Assembly (NCBI GenBank): GCA_944388075.1
Contig: CALXHI010000048.1
Coordinates: 1-64,000, forward strand
Length of the DNA: 64,000 nucleotides
From: an uncultured Clostridia bacterium
Lineage (GTDB): Bacteria > Bacillota > Clostridia > Oscillospirales > Ruminococcaceae
Direction of reading: 5' to 3'
Part shown: one piece after another, positions 1 to 7,369 of the stretch
How positions within the stretch are numbered: the stretch's first letter is position 1
How the letters are laid out: every line of letters begins with the position of its first letter
Position numbers and translations under genes: made by a program
Notes under the pieces: generated by a model
What the model saw: the letters and a program-made list of their open reading frames with translations, nothing else
Told to the model about the DNA's origin: nothing
Databases searched by the model: none

Positions 1-1021
1 TCAGATAGAGAACAACTGCATCATCGGCAGCAGTTTGGTCTGCACCGGAATTGTCTGCCCATACAACAACAAGCTCGTTGTCATTGATGGTAGCCTCGCC
101 GGTGTAAGCCTCGCCCCAAGTAATGCCTGTGAAGGTCAGTGCGCTGTCATATGCGAAGTTTACAATGAAACCTGCCGTGCCCTGATCGCCCGTAACGGTG
201 ACCGGTACAGAAACAGCTGCGCCTGCCTCAGCGACTTCCTCTGCAATGATCCAGCCAACGCTGCCGGCAGGAATCATAGCAGATGTGGTGGTCGTGGATT
301 CAGTAGAGGTTGTGGTGGTCGTGGACTCAGTAGAGGTCGTGGTGGTCGTGGACTCAGTAGTGGTCGTAGTGGTCGTAGAAGTAGACTCCGTGGTGGTAGT
401 CGTCGTAGTGGTGGTCTCGACAGTTTCAGCAACAATCACCTTAGTGTTCTGGAATACGAAAGGCGTATTCGGCATAACGTCAACGCCTTCCTGGTCACGA
501 ACAATGTTCGTGGTCGGGTCATCCATCATACCGCAAATATACTCGCCTGTCTCAGCTGCATTCAACGTGAAGTAGGACATGACGGAACCATCTTCAGCAT
601 TGAGATTCAGACCATTGGAAGAACACCAAACATAGTCATAGGTCTCAGGATTCCATTCAACACCTGCACGATAAGCGGTGCCCATCTTTCTGCTGACAAA
701 GGTCAGCGTGCTGAAATCAAAGCGCAGCTGCATGGCGGCCGTACCCGGATCATTCCAAACACTCAAGCCCAAAGTAAAGTCGGTGTTCGGAGCAACGGTA
801 CAGACATAATTGGATCGTTCCGCATCCCAAGCATAGTCCATATCCTGCGGGATAAAGGCGAAGGTCATAGTTTCTTCGCCATCAGAGGGAGAAATGGTAT
901 TATTCGCCTGCAACACAGGCTTTGATTCCTCTTTGGCACTGACAGTCAGTGCCGGGAAAGCAGACAATACCGTAGTTGCTGCGAGACACAAGGAAGATAA
1001 CGCAGAAATGAATTTCTTCAT
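1..1021 (-). CDS. Scaffoldin, scaB-like, truncated by the window edge
   Basis: Secreted structural protein of the cellulosome; only the N-terminal 340 residues lie in the window and the frame stays open to base 1. Visible in order: signal peptide (about 1-26, starting MKKFISALSS), a cohesin-like module (about 50-196, 'GLSVWNDPGTAA' and 'LTFVSRKMGTAYR'), a Thr/Ser/Glu linker (about 200-246), and the start of a different cohesin (about 247 on, 'AAVSVPVTVTGDQGTAGFIV'). The first module is almost the same as the second module of the upstream gene; the second cohesin is of another subtype. In R. flavefaciens the order is scaC-scaA-scaB, and ScaB begins with ScaA-like cohesins followed by a second type, which fits. 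Start at 1021 has AAAGGGAAC upstream. Probably co-transcribed with the scaC/scaA-like genes. It could instead be a shorter scaffoldin, because the C-terminus is not visible. Confidence 0.7.
   Translation of the reverse strand, partial: MKKFISALSSLCLAATTVLSAFPALTVSAKEESKPVLQANNTISPSDGEETMTFAFIPQDMDYAWDAERSNYVCTVAPNTDFTLGLSVWNDPGTAAMQLRFDFSTLTFVSRKMGTAYRAGVEWNPETYDYVWCSSNGLNLNAEDGSVMSYFTLNAAETGEYICGMMDDPTTNIVRDQEGVDVMPNTPFVFQNTKVIVAETVETTTTTTTTTESTSTTTTTTTESTTTTTSTESTTTTTSTESTTTTSAMIPAGSVGWIIAEEVAEAGAAVSVPVTVTGDQGTAGFIVNFAYDSALTFTGITWGEAYTGEATINDNELVVVWADNSGADQTAADDAVVLYL
283..412 (-). repeat. Thr-rich linker coding repeats (scaB-like gene)
   Basis: Tandem imperfect repeats of about 24 bp that encode Thr runs broken by Ser-Thr-Glu-Ser. 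They form the glycosylation-prone linker between two cohesins. The same unit recurs at 1361-1503. Confidence 0.85.
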
Positions 1022-1040
1022 CTTGTTCCCTTTCTGTAGA

Positions 1041-1069
1041 GCGTGCGCAGGTATTATCCCTGCGCACGC
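1041..1069 (-). promoter_or_regulatory. Strong stem-loop in the scaA-scaB intergenic gap
   Basis: Perfect 11-bp inverted repeat (GCGTGCGCAGG, 1041-1051, with 1059-1069) around a 7-nt loop, just upstream of the scaB-like start. No T-run follows on the minus strand, so it is not a canonical terminator; an mRNA-processing or stabilising hairpin is more likely. Confidence 0.65.
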
Positions 1070-1096
1070 AGTACGATCATTTTGCAGATTTCGGTC

Positions 1097-1120
1097 GCTG
1101 CCTAACATATATCAGGCAGC
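1097..1120 (-). promoter_or_regulatory. Stem-loop just after the scaA-like stop codon
   Basis: 7-bp perfect stem (GCTGCCT, 1097-1103, with 1114-1120) and 10-nt loop, 10 bases past the stop codon and with no T-tract. It forms a pair with the hairpin at 1041-1069. Confidence 0.5.
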
Positions 1121-1130
1121 AAAGTGAAAA

Positions 1131-2843
1131 TTACTGGTTGCCCAGATCGGTATATGCAATCAGCAGAGCCAGATATTCCTTAATAGCGGTAGCGTCCTTG
1201 GAATCCAGCGTGCCATCATATGCGCAGTCCGCATTCAGCTTACCCTGATCGGTGATATCAGCATTACCGGCCAGATATTTGTTCAGACGAACAACATCCG
1301 CGATGGAAACCTTCTGGTCAACATTGACGTCGCCCCAGTAGATCTCGCCTGCTGCAGGAGTGGTGGACTCAGTCGTGGTAGTGGTGGTGGTGGACTCAGT
1401 AGAAGTTGTGGTGGTAGTGGACTCGGTAGAAGTTGTTGTGGTGGTGGACTCGGTAGAAGTTGTTGTGGTGGTGGACTCAGTAGAAGTTGTTGTGGTCACT
1501 CCGGTATCAGCAACGATTACCTTAGTGTCACGGAACACGAAAGGCGTATTCGGCATAACGTCAACGCCTTCTTGGTCACGAATGATGTTCGTGGTCGGAT
1601 CATCCATCATACCGCAGATGTACTCGCCTGCCTCAGCTGCATTCAGCGTGAAGTAAGACATGACGGAACCATCTTCTGCAATGAGGTTCAGACCATTGGA
1701 AGTGCACCAAACATAGTCATAGGTCTCAGGATTCCATTCCACACCTGTACGATATGCGGTGCCCATCTTTCTGCTGACAAAGGTCAGGGTGCTGAAATCA
1801 TAGCGCAACTGACCGGCGGCAGTACCCGGGTCATTCCAAACGCTCAGACCCAGAACAAAGTCAGTGTTCGGCGCAACGGTGCAAACATACATACCCTGAT
1901 CTGCATCCCACGCATAATCCATATCCTGCGGAATGAATGCAAAGGTCATCAGATCCGGATCAACGCCGGTTCCGCTATCGCCATCGGTTGTGGTGGTAGT
2001 GGTAGTATCAGAAGAAATAGAGGCGGTGGTAGTAGTGGTGGTAGTGGTATCACTCGGAGTATCGTCGATAACGGTAATGGTCAGCGGGCGGGTCTCATAG
2101 GTGCGCTCGCTGTCGCCGTTCGCATCTGGGACACCCAGAACGAGAGACTGACCGTAAACCAGCTTATCAGTGCCAACAGAGTTTGCATTCACATAAACAT
2201 CTCTGTAAACGTCGAGCACATAGGTGCCAGCCTCGAGACCTACTGGCAGAACGATATCGAATGTGACGAATGCATGATCACGTGCCCACGTCTCATCCTC
2301 AGTCCAGGTGAAGATCTGCGATTCACCGGTTGCGGCATATGCGCTGTAGGAGTCTGCATTGTAGTTGTTCGAAATACCCTTGTCAAAAGACCAAAGGATA
2401 TTGAAACGGCTGGCTGTAACAAGAGCAGTGCCCATCCAGGGAGCACCCGGCACACCGTAGTCTTCCAACCAGTTGGTATCGAAGCAGTAGGGATCTGCAT
2501 ACGCTGCATTAGTCATGGTAATACCATAGTTACCAAACAGGTGCTCCTCATACTGACCGATGGTCTCGCCGCCGTTGATCGACAGCTTGGTGGAGATGCT
2601 GTTGACACCGGAGCTTTGCGGAACGTACATAGTAACCGGAATGGTGTAAGTATCGGTTGCCAACGCATCGGCAGAAACTTCAACATTGAAGGTATTATTG
2701 CCGTTCGCATCTTTGGTTACGAACTCGATAATGGTGGTCTCGACTTCAGTGTTGGTTGCTGCGCCGGCACCGAGCGCAAAAGTGCCGCCCATGGCCGTTG
2801 CAGAAACGGTCAGAGCAGTCAGAACAGAAACGAATTTCTTCAT
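1131..2843 (-). CDS. Scaffoldin with two cohesin-like modules and a dockerin, scaA-like
   Basis: Secreted adaptor scaffoldin of 570 residues. Order: signal peptide (about 1-30, MKKFVSVLTA), divergent cohesin-like module (about 32-255, 'TYTIPVTMYVPQSSGVNSIS' and 'AFVTFDIVLPVGLEAGTYVL'), Thr linker (about 259-286), second cohesin-like module (about 298-445), a linker made of repeated TTTTSTES units (about 447-494), and a C-terminal dockerin (about 497-570) with two Ca-loop/helix repeats ('DVNVDQKVSIADVVRLNKYL' and 'DCAYDGTLDSKDATAIKEYL'). Two cohesins plus a dockerin, placed after a scaC-like gene, matches the architecture of ruminococcal ScaA. Enzymes would dock on the cohesins and the dockerin would bind the next scaffoldin. 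The longer upstream frame is ignored, because the ATG at 2843 has AAAGGAAC upstream and opens the signal peptide. Assignment of the modules as cohesins is by pattern only. Confidence 0.72.
   Translation of the reverse strand: MKKFVSVLTALTVSATAMGGTFALGAGAATNTEVETTIIEFVTKDANGNNTFNVEVSADALATDTYTIPVTMYVPQSSGVNSISTKLSINGGETIGQYEEHLFGNYGITMTNAAYADPYCFDTNWLEDYGVPGAPWMGTALVTASRFNILWSFDKGISNNYNADSYSAYAATGESQIFTWTEDETWARDHAFVTFDIVLPVGLEAGTYVLDVYRDVYVNANSVGTDKLVYGQSLVLGVPDANGDSERTYETRPLTITVIDDTPSDTTTTTTTTASISSDTTTTTTTDGDSGTGVDPDLMTFAFIPQDMDYAWDADQGMYVCTVAPNTDFVLGLSVWNDPGTAAGQLRYDFSTLTFVSRKMGTAYRTGVEWNPETYDYVWCTSNGLNLIAEDGSVMSYFTLNAAEAGEYICGMMDDPTTNIIRDQEGVDVMPNTPFVFRDTKVIVADTGVTTTTSTESTTTTTSTESTTTTTSTESTTTTTSTESTTTTTTTESTTPAAGEIYWGDVNVDQKVSIADVVRLNKYLAGNADITDQGKLNADCAYDGTLDSKDATAIKEYLALLIAYTDLGNQ
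1361..1503 (-). repeat. Tandem linker-coding repeats (scaA-like gene)
   Basis: Five near-identical units of about 24 bp encoding TTTTSTES, with only silent or single-base differences between neighbours. They join the second cohesin-like module to the dockerin. Confidence 0.9.
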
Positions 2844-2860
2844 GACAACTTGTTCCTTTC

Positions 2861-2881
2861 TGTTTCGGATAAACCGAAACA
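2861..2881 (-). promoter_or_regulatory. Small hairpin ahead of the scaA-like start
   Basis: 8-bp perfect stem (TGTTTCGG, 2861-2868, with 2874-2881), 5-nt loop, ending about 17 bases before the ATG at 2843. It could affect message stability or access to the ribosome binding site. Confidence 0.45.
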
Positions 2882-2973
2882 CTGTATTGATAAGGGTTTC
2901 ATCGGTTTTGTTGGTTTGAAATCCAGCTGTACCGTCGGCTTTTCCGGGCGTGGGGTGCCGCCGGCCGCCGGCT

Positions 2974-3020
2974 TTCGTGAATGGTGCAGTAGATACGCGA
3001 CAAGTGCAGCACTTCACGAA
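2974..3020 (-). promoter_or_regulatory. Inverted repeat in the scaC-scaA gap
   Basis: TTCGTGAA at 2974-2981 pairs with TTCACGAA at 3013-3020; the interior (TGGTGCA/TGCAGCA) is partly complementary. It lies just after the scaC-like stop codon. No T-run follows, so read-through into the scaA-like gene is expected. Confidence 0.5.
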
Positions 3021-3044
3021 CTTTTTCATGCACAGAACACCGTG

Positions 3045-3911
3045 CTATGTCTGTCCCCCGGTCTTTGAACTTTCGGCACTTCCGAGAACCAACCCCTCGA
3101 TTTCCCCTTTCAGGTATCGAAGCATCAGCGTAACATCGGCCATCGACAAGCAGCCATCCAGCTCACAATCTGCATTTGCGTATGCTGCGGCGCAAAGCTC
3201 CACTTCTTCTGCTATCACACGATTTTGCAATATCACATCCGCAAGCGTCCGTTCGCCATTCATGTCGAGGTCTCCGTACATAGTTGCACCGGTTTCGTCA
3301 AGCATGGTGAATACATAGCCATTGGTCAATGTCGTGTTGCAGTTGTAGGAATTTCCGTCCGCATCCACATAGCCGGCAATGATCGTCGTGTTGATCACAC
3401 CCGAACCTTCTGTTGTTTCCCGGCTGGCAGGTCCCAAACGCAATTCGCTTCGCTCGCCCTTTGCCACATCCCCGTTCACGATTCCGTGCAGGACGAAAAA
3501 AGCACGTTCTTCCCGAAGCCAATAATACGAATCCATCAGTGCGGTTGCCCATCGCACCCGAATTTCGCCGTCCGTATCCTCATATCGAAACACGGTTCCT
3601 GCCAAATCAGGATTGGCTGCCGCCTCTGCATCATCTGCGCCGGTATCGTACAGCAATTCCACATCGTTGACGGTCAGAAATGAACTATCGTAGGCAACCG
3701 CAAAATCCATCGCACACAGTCCCGTATCCGGAAGCTCGTCCAAATACACCACAGCCGAGAACGTACCATCCGCTGCCGCTACCGTCGATGAAACGGAAAT
3801 CGCAACAGTATCGGTTTCTTCCGCAGCCGAATGTATCGAACCAGCACCCTTCAGCGTTCCGGCGGCAAACAATCCTGCAAGTATGCCGGCGATCGCTTTC
3901 TGCGCCTTCAT
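3045..3911 (-). CDS. Adaptor scaffoldin, one cohesin plus one dockerin, scaC-like
   Basis: Secreted 288-residue protein: signal peptide (about 1-29, MKAQKAIAGI), one cohesin (about 33-205, 'TVAISVSSTVAAADGTFSAV' through 'LCAMDFAVAYDSSFLTVNDV'), then a dockerin (about 212-280) with 'DLDMNGERTLADVILQNRVI' and 'DCELDGCLSMADVTLMLRYL'. A single cohesin joined to a single dockerin is the layout of ruminococcal ScaC, an adaptor that plugs into a larger scaffoldin and changes which enzymes can bind. It is the first gene of the cluster and the first after the promoter at 4212-4240. Start 3911 is chosen because GAAGGAGGAAAAG lies directly upstream and it opens the signal peptide; the longer frame to 3980 has neither. 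A Ser/Lys/Thr tail of unknown use follows the dockerin. Confidence 0.78.
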   Translation of the reverse strand: MKAQKAIAGILAGLFAAGTLKGAGSIHSAAEETDTVAISVSSTVAAADGTFSAVVYLDELPDTGLCAMDFAVAYDSSFLTVNDVELLYDTGADDAEAAANPDLAGTVFRYEDTDGEIRVRWATALMDSYYWLREERAFFVLHGIVNGDVAKGERSELRLGPASRETTEGSGVINTTIIAGYVDADGNSYNCNTTLTNGYVFTMLDETGATMYGDLDMNGERTLADVILQNRVIAEEVELCAAAYANADCELDGCLSMADVTLMLRYLKGEIEGLVLGSAESSKTGGQT

Positions 3912-4348
3912 TCTTTTCCTCCTTCTTCCATCTGATGTATTTATATATTCCAAGAAATGCGCTGATACATTCCTTTTCATATATACAAGAGTAATCGGGA
4001 ATGCGTTCAGCTTATCCCCCCTTTATGCATATCACTCCATCACCATATACACATTCCGTTTTATTTTATGGAATAAACATTAAAATAAGCTGAAGCATTC
4101 TCGCATTTGTGTTGTGCAATCCATATGCGCCGATCCGGAACCGTACGCTCCGTATAAGCCGCATCGAATTTACAATAGGGTATACTACCCCGCACAACAC
4201 TCCTTAGTATCATTATAATAAACCACTGTAATAAAGTCAAGACTTTGCATCCATTTTTGTGATTTCTAATAAATCGCCCTTGGAATAATTATGCAATCCA
4301 CCCAATATGCGTTCATAACTTATTCAAAATTGCGCAACACTCTCACAA
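3912..4348. other. Intergenic region holding the structured scaC leader
   Basis: 437 bases without a gene. It contains the minus-strand promoter at 4212-4240 and about 290 nt of 5' leader. The leader has two long-range stems: 4109-4117 with 4192-4200 (9 bp, GTGTTGTGC/GCACAACAC) and 4006-4015 with 4085-4094 (10 bp). Inside the first stem are GGGTA/TACCC with a triloop and ATGCG/CGCAT, giving a three-way-junction-like fold. It did not match any riboswitch class I can recall. The remaining 4241-4348 is AT-rich with no clear signal. Confidence 0.7.
4212..4240 (-). promoter_or_regulatory. Sigma-A promoter of the scaffoldin cluster
   Basis: Minus strand: TTGACT (-35, 4235-4240), 17-bp spacer, TATAAT (-10, 4212-4217). 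Expected start near 4205, which leaves about 293 nt of leader before the scaC-like ATG. Confidence 0.85.
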
Positions 4349-5608
4349 TTAGTCCAGTTTCTGATACTCCTTCGGGATATTTGCATCAATGATTTGATTG
4401 ATCGCATCCATGTTAAAACTTTTTGCAGTGCCGAGCGGCGCATAGGGCAGCCCATGGCTATTCGCCAATTCTTCGGTGTACATACTATAAGGATATAAAC
4501 GCAGATTCGAGAATTTGGAATCGTCATAATGCGTGATGATCGGAATGCACTGCACGTCCCGTACGATCAGCTCATCGGTTTCGAGGTCTAGCTCTAGCTG
4601 AAAATCCGCCATCTCGCCGATCATATTGAAGTTATCGGTCTGTGCCGACACGAAATTGCCCAGCGAATAGAACACAAAGCCTTTCGTGCCGTCCGGACGC
4701 TCGATGTACTCCATCGTCTCCGCCGTATGCGAATGACCGCCGAGTACAACATCCGCACCCCACTGAACCATCTGGTTGGCAAGCTCTTTGACTGCGGGTG
4801 CAACGCTATGCGTATCCTCCCAACCCCAGTGTGCCGATACGATGACCGCATCGGCAATCTCGCCAGCTTCCTGAATCTGCCGCTGAATCAGATCAGTATC
4901 AGAGGTGAACCCAACCTTGATGGACGATGTTTCCGGAATCGTATAGCCGTTGAGATGCTCCGTATAGGCGAGGTAAGCAATCTTCATGCCGTTGACCTCC
5001 TGCACACGGATCTTGTTCTGGTCTGCCTCATCTCGATACGCACCAACCGCATAGATCGGATACTGTTCCATCATGCTGTCCCAGTAGTCCAGACTCGATT
5101 CCAGACCGTCAATGCCCTTGTCCCGCAGATGGTTGTTGGCAAGCACAAAAATATCAAAGCCAACCTCGACCATCTCATAGCCCAGCTCGACCGGAGAATT
5201 AAAGTTGAAATTTGAACCAGATATCTCATAGTCGCCGCCGCAAATCAGGGTTTCCTGATTGATCAAGGCAACATCCGCTGCCTTGACCAGTGGGGCAACA
5301 TTCTCATAGGTTTTCGTAAAATCATAGGAATTCGGGTCAGCCGACCATTTCTGTGCCGCACGATATACACCCGTCTGCACGAGATTATCGCCCACGGCAA
5401 CCATATGCACAACCGGATTCGGGATGGGTTCGGGCTCAGTTGTTGTGGTTGTCGTCGCACTTGTGGTGGTCGATGTGCCGGTTCCGCTGACCGCATTGCC
5501 CGACGAACTCAGCTGTCCCGTCGGAATATCCTGAAACATACCGCAGCCGGTCGATGCCGTTACCGTCAAAACCGAAAGCAGTGCTAATGTCATTCGCATA
5601 GATTTCAT
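4349..5608 (-). CDS. CapA-family lipoprotein (metallophosphatase fold)
   Basis: 419-residue lipoprotein: signal with a lipobox ending in STGC (Cys near residue 22), a Thr-rich spacer (about 48-60), then a PGA_cap/CapA domain. Recognisable pieces are 'VAVGDNLVQTG', 'ALINQETLICGG', 'FVLANNHLRDKG', 'SAHWGWED' and 'GGHSHTAETMEY', the metal-binding motifs of the calcineurin-like CapA superfamily. Family members act in poly-gamma-glutamate capsule synthesis or as surface phosphoesterases; no capB/capC genes lie nearby, so a capsule role is not supported. Start 5608 follows AGAGAGGAA. It is transcribed away from the gerA operon. Confidence 0.8.
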   Translation of the reverse strand: MKSMRMTLALLSVLTVTASTGCGMFQDIPTGQLSSSGNAVSGTGTSTTTSATTTTTTEPEPIPNPVVHMVAVGDNLVQTGVYRAAQKWSADPNSYDFTKTYENVAPLVKAADVALINQETLICGGDYEISGSNFNFNSPVELGYEMVEVGFDIFVLANNHLRDKGIDGLESSLDYWDSMMEQYPIYAVGAYRDEADQNKIRVQEVNGMKIAYLAYTEHLNGYTIPETSSIKVGFTSDTDLIQRQIQEAGEIADAVIVSAHWGWEDTHSVAPAVKELANQMVQWGADVVLGGHSHTAETMEYIERPDGTKGFVFYSLGNFVSAQTDNFNMIGEMADFQLELDLETDELIVRDVQCIPIITHYDDSKFSNLRLYPYSMYTEELANSHGLPYAPLGTAKSFNMDAINQIIDANIPKEYQKLD

Positions 5609-5707
5609 GGTATTCCTCTCTTTCTACATCCCCACATATGATACATCTGTTTTTCTCTATCTGCCTCATGCGGACAGAACTGCCCCACTCTATTCGGGGG
5701 TGATTAT

Positions 5708-5736
5708 ATTATACCATATCGCTCCAAAAAATGCAA
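5708..5736 (-). promoter_or_regulatory. Sigma-A promoter of the CapA-like gene
   Basis: Minus strand TTGCAT (5731-5736), 17-bp spacer, TATAAT (5708-5713). Confidence 0.75.
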
Positions 5737-5834
5737 GCTGTTTTTTCTGATACATCATCCGATTTTCTGTGATTGCATTTGTGAAATTGTCCAATTCTGT
5801 CGATTTCGGATTCATGTTTGGAATGCAGTCAATC

Positions 5835-5864
5835 GCATGAATCCATCTCCTTGTGCGCATACTA
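5835..5864 (+). promoter_or_regulatory. Forespore-type (sigma-G/F) promoter of gerA operon
   Basis: GCATGA (-35, 5835-5840), 17-bp spacer, CATACTA (-10, 5858-5864). The -10 equals the Bacillus sigma-G consensus. Expected start near 5871, about 30 bases before the gerAA ATG. The same -10 heptamer lies in front of spoVAC. Confidence 0.7.
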
Positions 5865-5899
5865 TTCGTAATCTACACCATGAACAACGAGGTGATTCC

Positions 5900-7369
5900 A
5901 TGACCGGTAAGCCGGAACAATTGGCACTGTGTCCCGATTTGGAGCAGTCGCTTTGCTATATCCGTGAAACAGCCGCCTATTCCGCCGACCTCATCATCAA
6001 TCGGGTGACGGTTGGTGGCATTCCCTGTGCATTGCTCTGTTCGGAGGGTATGTTCTCAACTACATTCCTCAGCGAAATGGTCTGGGAACCGATCAATCAG
6101 ATCTCCCAAACCTACGCCACCGGCACGGCTTTGCTTGATGCGATCCAAAATCACAAGCTGCTCGGTGTTGATCGCAAATCCGTGGAGCGTTACGATACAC
6201 TCTTTCACTTGCTGCATTCGGGCTTTGCGATTCTCCTTGCTGACGGCGCACCCTTCGGTCTTGCCACCGGCTTACAGGGCTATGTATCCCGCAGCATCGG
6301 CGAACCGACTGGAGAACGCAATCTGTTCGGCGGCAAGGATGGCTTCACCGAAACCCTCCGCCTCAATCTCTCCCTCATACGCCGCCGCATGAAATCGCCA
6401 CAGCTGACCTTTCAAATGCTCCAATGCGGCACGCTCTCCAAAACCGACCTGTGCATCTGCTATCTGCAAGACCGTGTGCCGAAGGATTTGCTCGACCAAA
6501 TTCGACAGGCACTCAAAAATATCCCTGCCGAATCTGTCCTATCCGGCGGCTATATCCGACCCTATCTCGAGGAATCCGACACCCATCTCTTTCACAGCAT
6601 CGGCACGACCGAACGCCCCGATGTATTCTGTGCAAAGCTCTTAGAGGGTCGTGTCGGCATCCTAATTGACAGTACACCGTTTGCACTCGTCATTCCCCAG
6701 CTGTTCTGTGAGCCATTCCAGACCCTTGACGATTACAGCTACAATCCGGTCTATGTCACGCTCGTGCGCTGGCTCAAGTATCTGGCATTCTTTGTTGCCG
6801 TATTGCTGCCCGCCGTTTATCTGGCAATTGCGGTCTGGCATCCGGAGCTGATGCACCGCACACTGCTCCATCTCTTGCTCGAATCCGAACAAACTGCCCC
6901 CTTTTCGATTGCAACAGAATTATTGGGTGTACTGTTCATGTATGAAATTCTCCGAGAAGCAGACCTCCGGCTGCCGAAATCCGTCGGCGGCGCAGTCAGC
7001 ATCATCGGCGGACTTATCATCGGTGATGCCGCCGTTTCCTCCGGTCTGATTAGTACGCCCGTGCTGACGGTTGCGGCACTGTCGGTAACGGCAGGCTTTG
7101 TCATTCCCAATCTTCATCAGGCATTGACGCTCTTGCGACCGGCATTTGTCCTTGCGGCAGCATGCGGTGGGCTCTGCGGCATCGCCTTGCTCGGCGTCGC
7201 CGTTTTGCTCAATACCTGTGCGACAGAGGTTTACGGCTTTCCGATTACTGCCCCCATCGCCCCCTTCTACCGCAAGGGTCTGCGAGATGTGGTCACTCGT
7301 CTCGGATTCCGGCGATTGGTCAAGGGCAATTTCCGTGTGGAGGAGGTGCGTGCCCATGACAAACACTGA
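5900..7369 (+). CDS. gerAA: Spore germination protein GerAA family (A subunit)
   Basis: Membrane subunit of a germinant receptor in the inner spore membrane; with the B permease and C lipoprotein it senses nutrients and triggers germination. 489 residues: soluble N-terminal part (about 1-290, 'GCIP'-like 'VGGIPCALLCSEG', 'LEGRVGILIDSTPFALVIPQ') then a C-terminal membrane domain with 4-5 hydrophobic segments and the family stretch 'ADLRLPKSVGGAVSIIGGLI'. Start 5900 has GAGGTGATT upstream; the earlier ATG at 5837 falls inside the promoter. It overlaps gerAB by 14 bases, so translation is probably coupled. Confidence 0.92.
   Translation: MTGKPEQLALCPDLEQSLCYIRETAAYSADLIINRVTVGGIPCALLCSEGMFSTTFLSEMVWEPINQISQTYATGTALLDAIQNHKLLGVDRKSVERYDTLFHLLHSGFAILLADGAPFGLATGLQGYVSRSIGEPTGERNLFGGKDGFTETLRLNLSLIRRRMKSPQLTFQMLQCGTLSKTDLCICYLQDRVPKDLLDQIRQALKNIPAESVLSGGYIRPYLEESDTHLFHSIGTTERPDVFCAKLLEGRVGILIDSTPFALVIPQLFCEPFQTLDDYSYNPVYVTLVRWLKYLAFFVAVLLPAVYLAIAVWHPELMHRTLLHLLLESEQTAPFSIATELLGVLFMYEILREADLRLPKSVGGAVSIIGGLIIGDAAVSSGLISTPVLTVAALSVTAGFVIPNLHQALTLLRPAFVLAAACGGLCGIALLGVAVLLNTCATEVYGFPITAPIAPFYRKGLRDVVTRLGFRRLVKGNFRVEEVRAHDKH

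Larger units (their letters stand above)
5609..5899. other. Divergent intergenic region between capA-like gene and gerA operon
   Basis: 291 bases with two promoters of different type: a sigma-A promoter for the CapA-like gene (minus, 5708-5736) and a forespore-type promoter for gerA (plus, 5835-5864). No further gene is seen. Confidence 0.7.

Noticed and set aside
1361..1503. Regular 24-bp repeats that look like a small CRISPR array
   Set aside because: Units are contiguous without unique spacers and translate to Thr-rich linker in frame.
1572..3068. 498-codon open frame on the plus strand
   Set aside because: Antisense to the scaA-like gene, which has a signal peptide, dockerin and good start.
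3912..4205. c-di-GMP riboswitch in the scaC leader
   Set aside because: The characteristic GEMM core sequence is not present.
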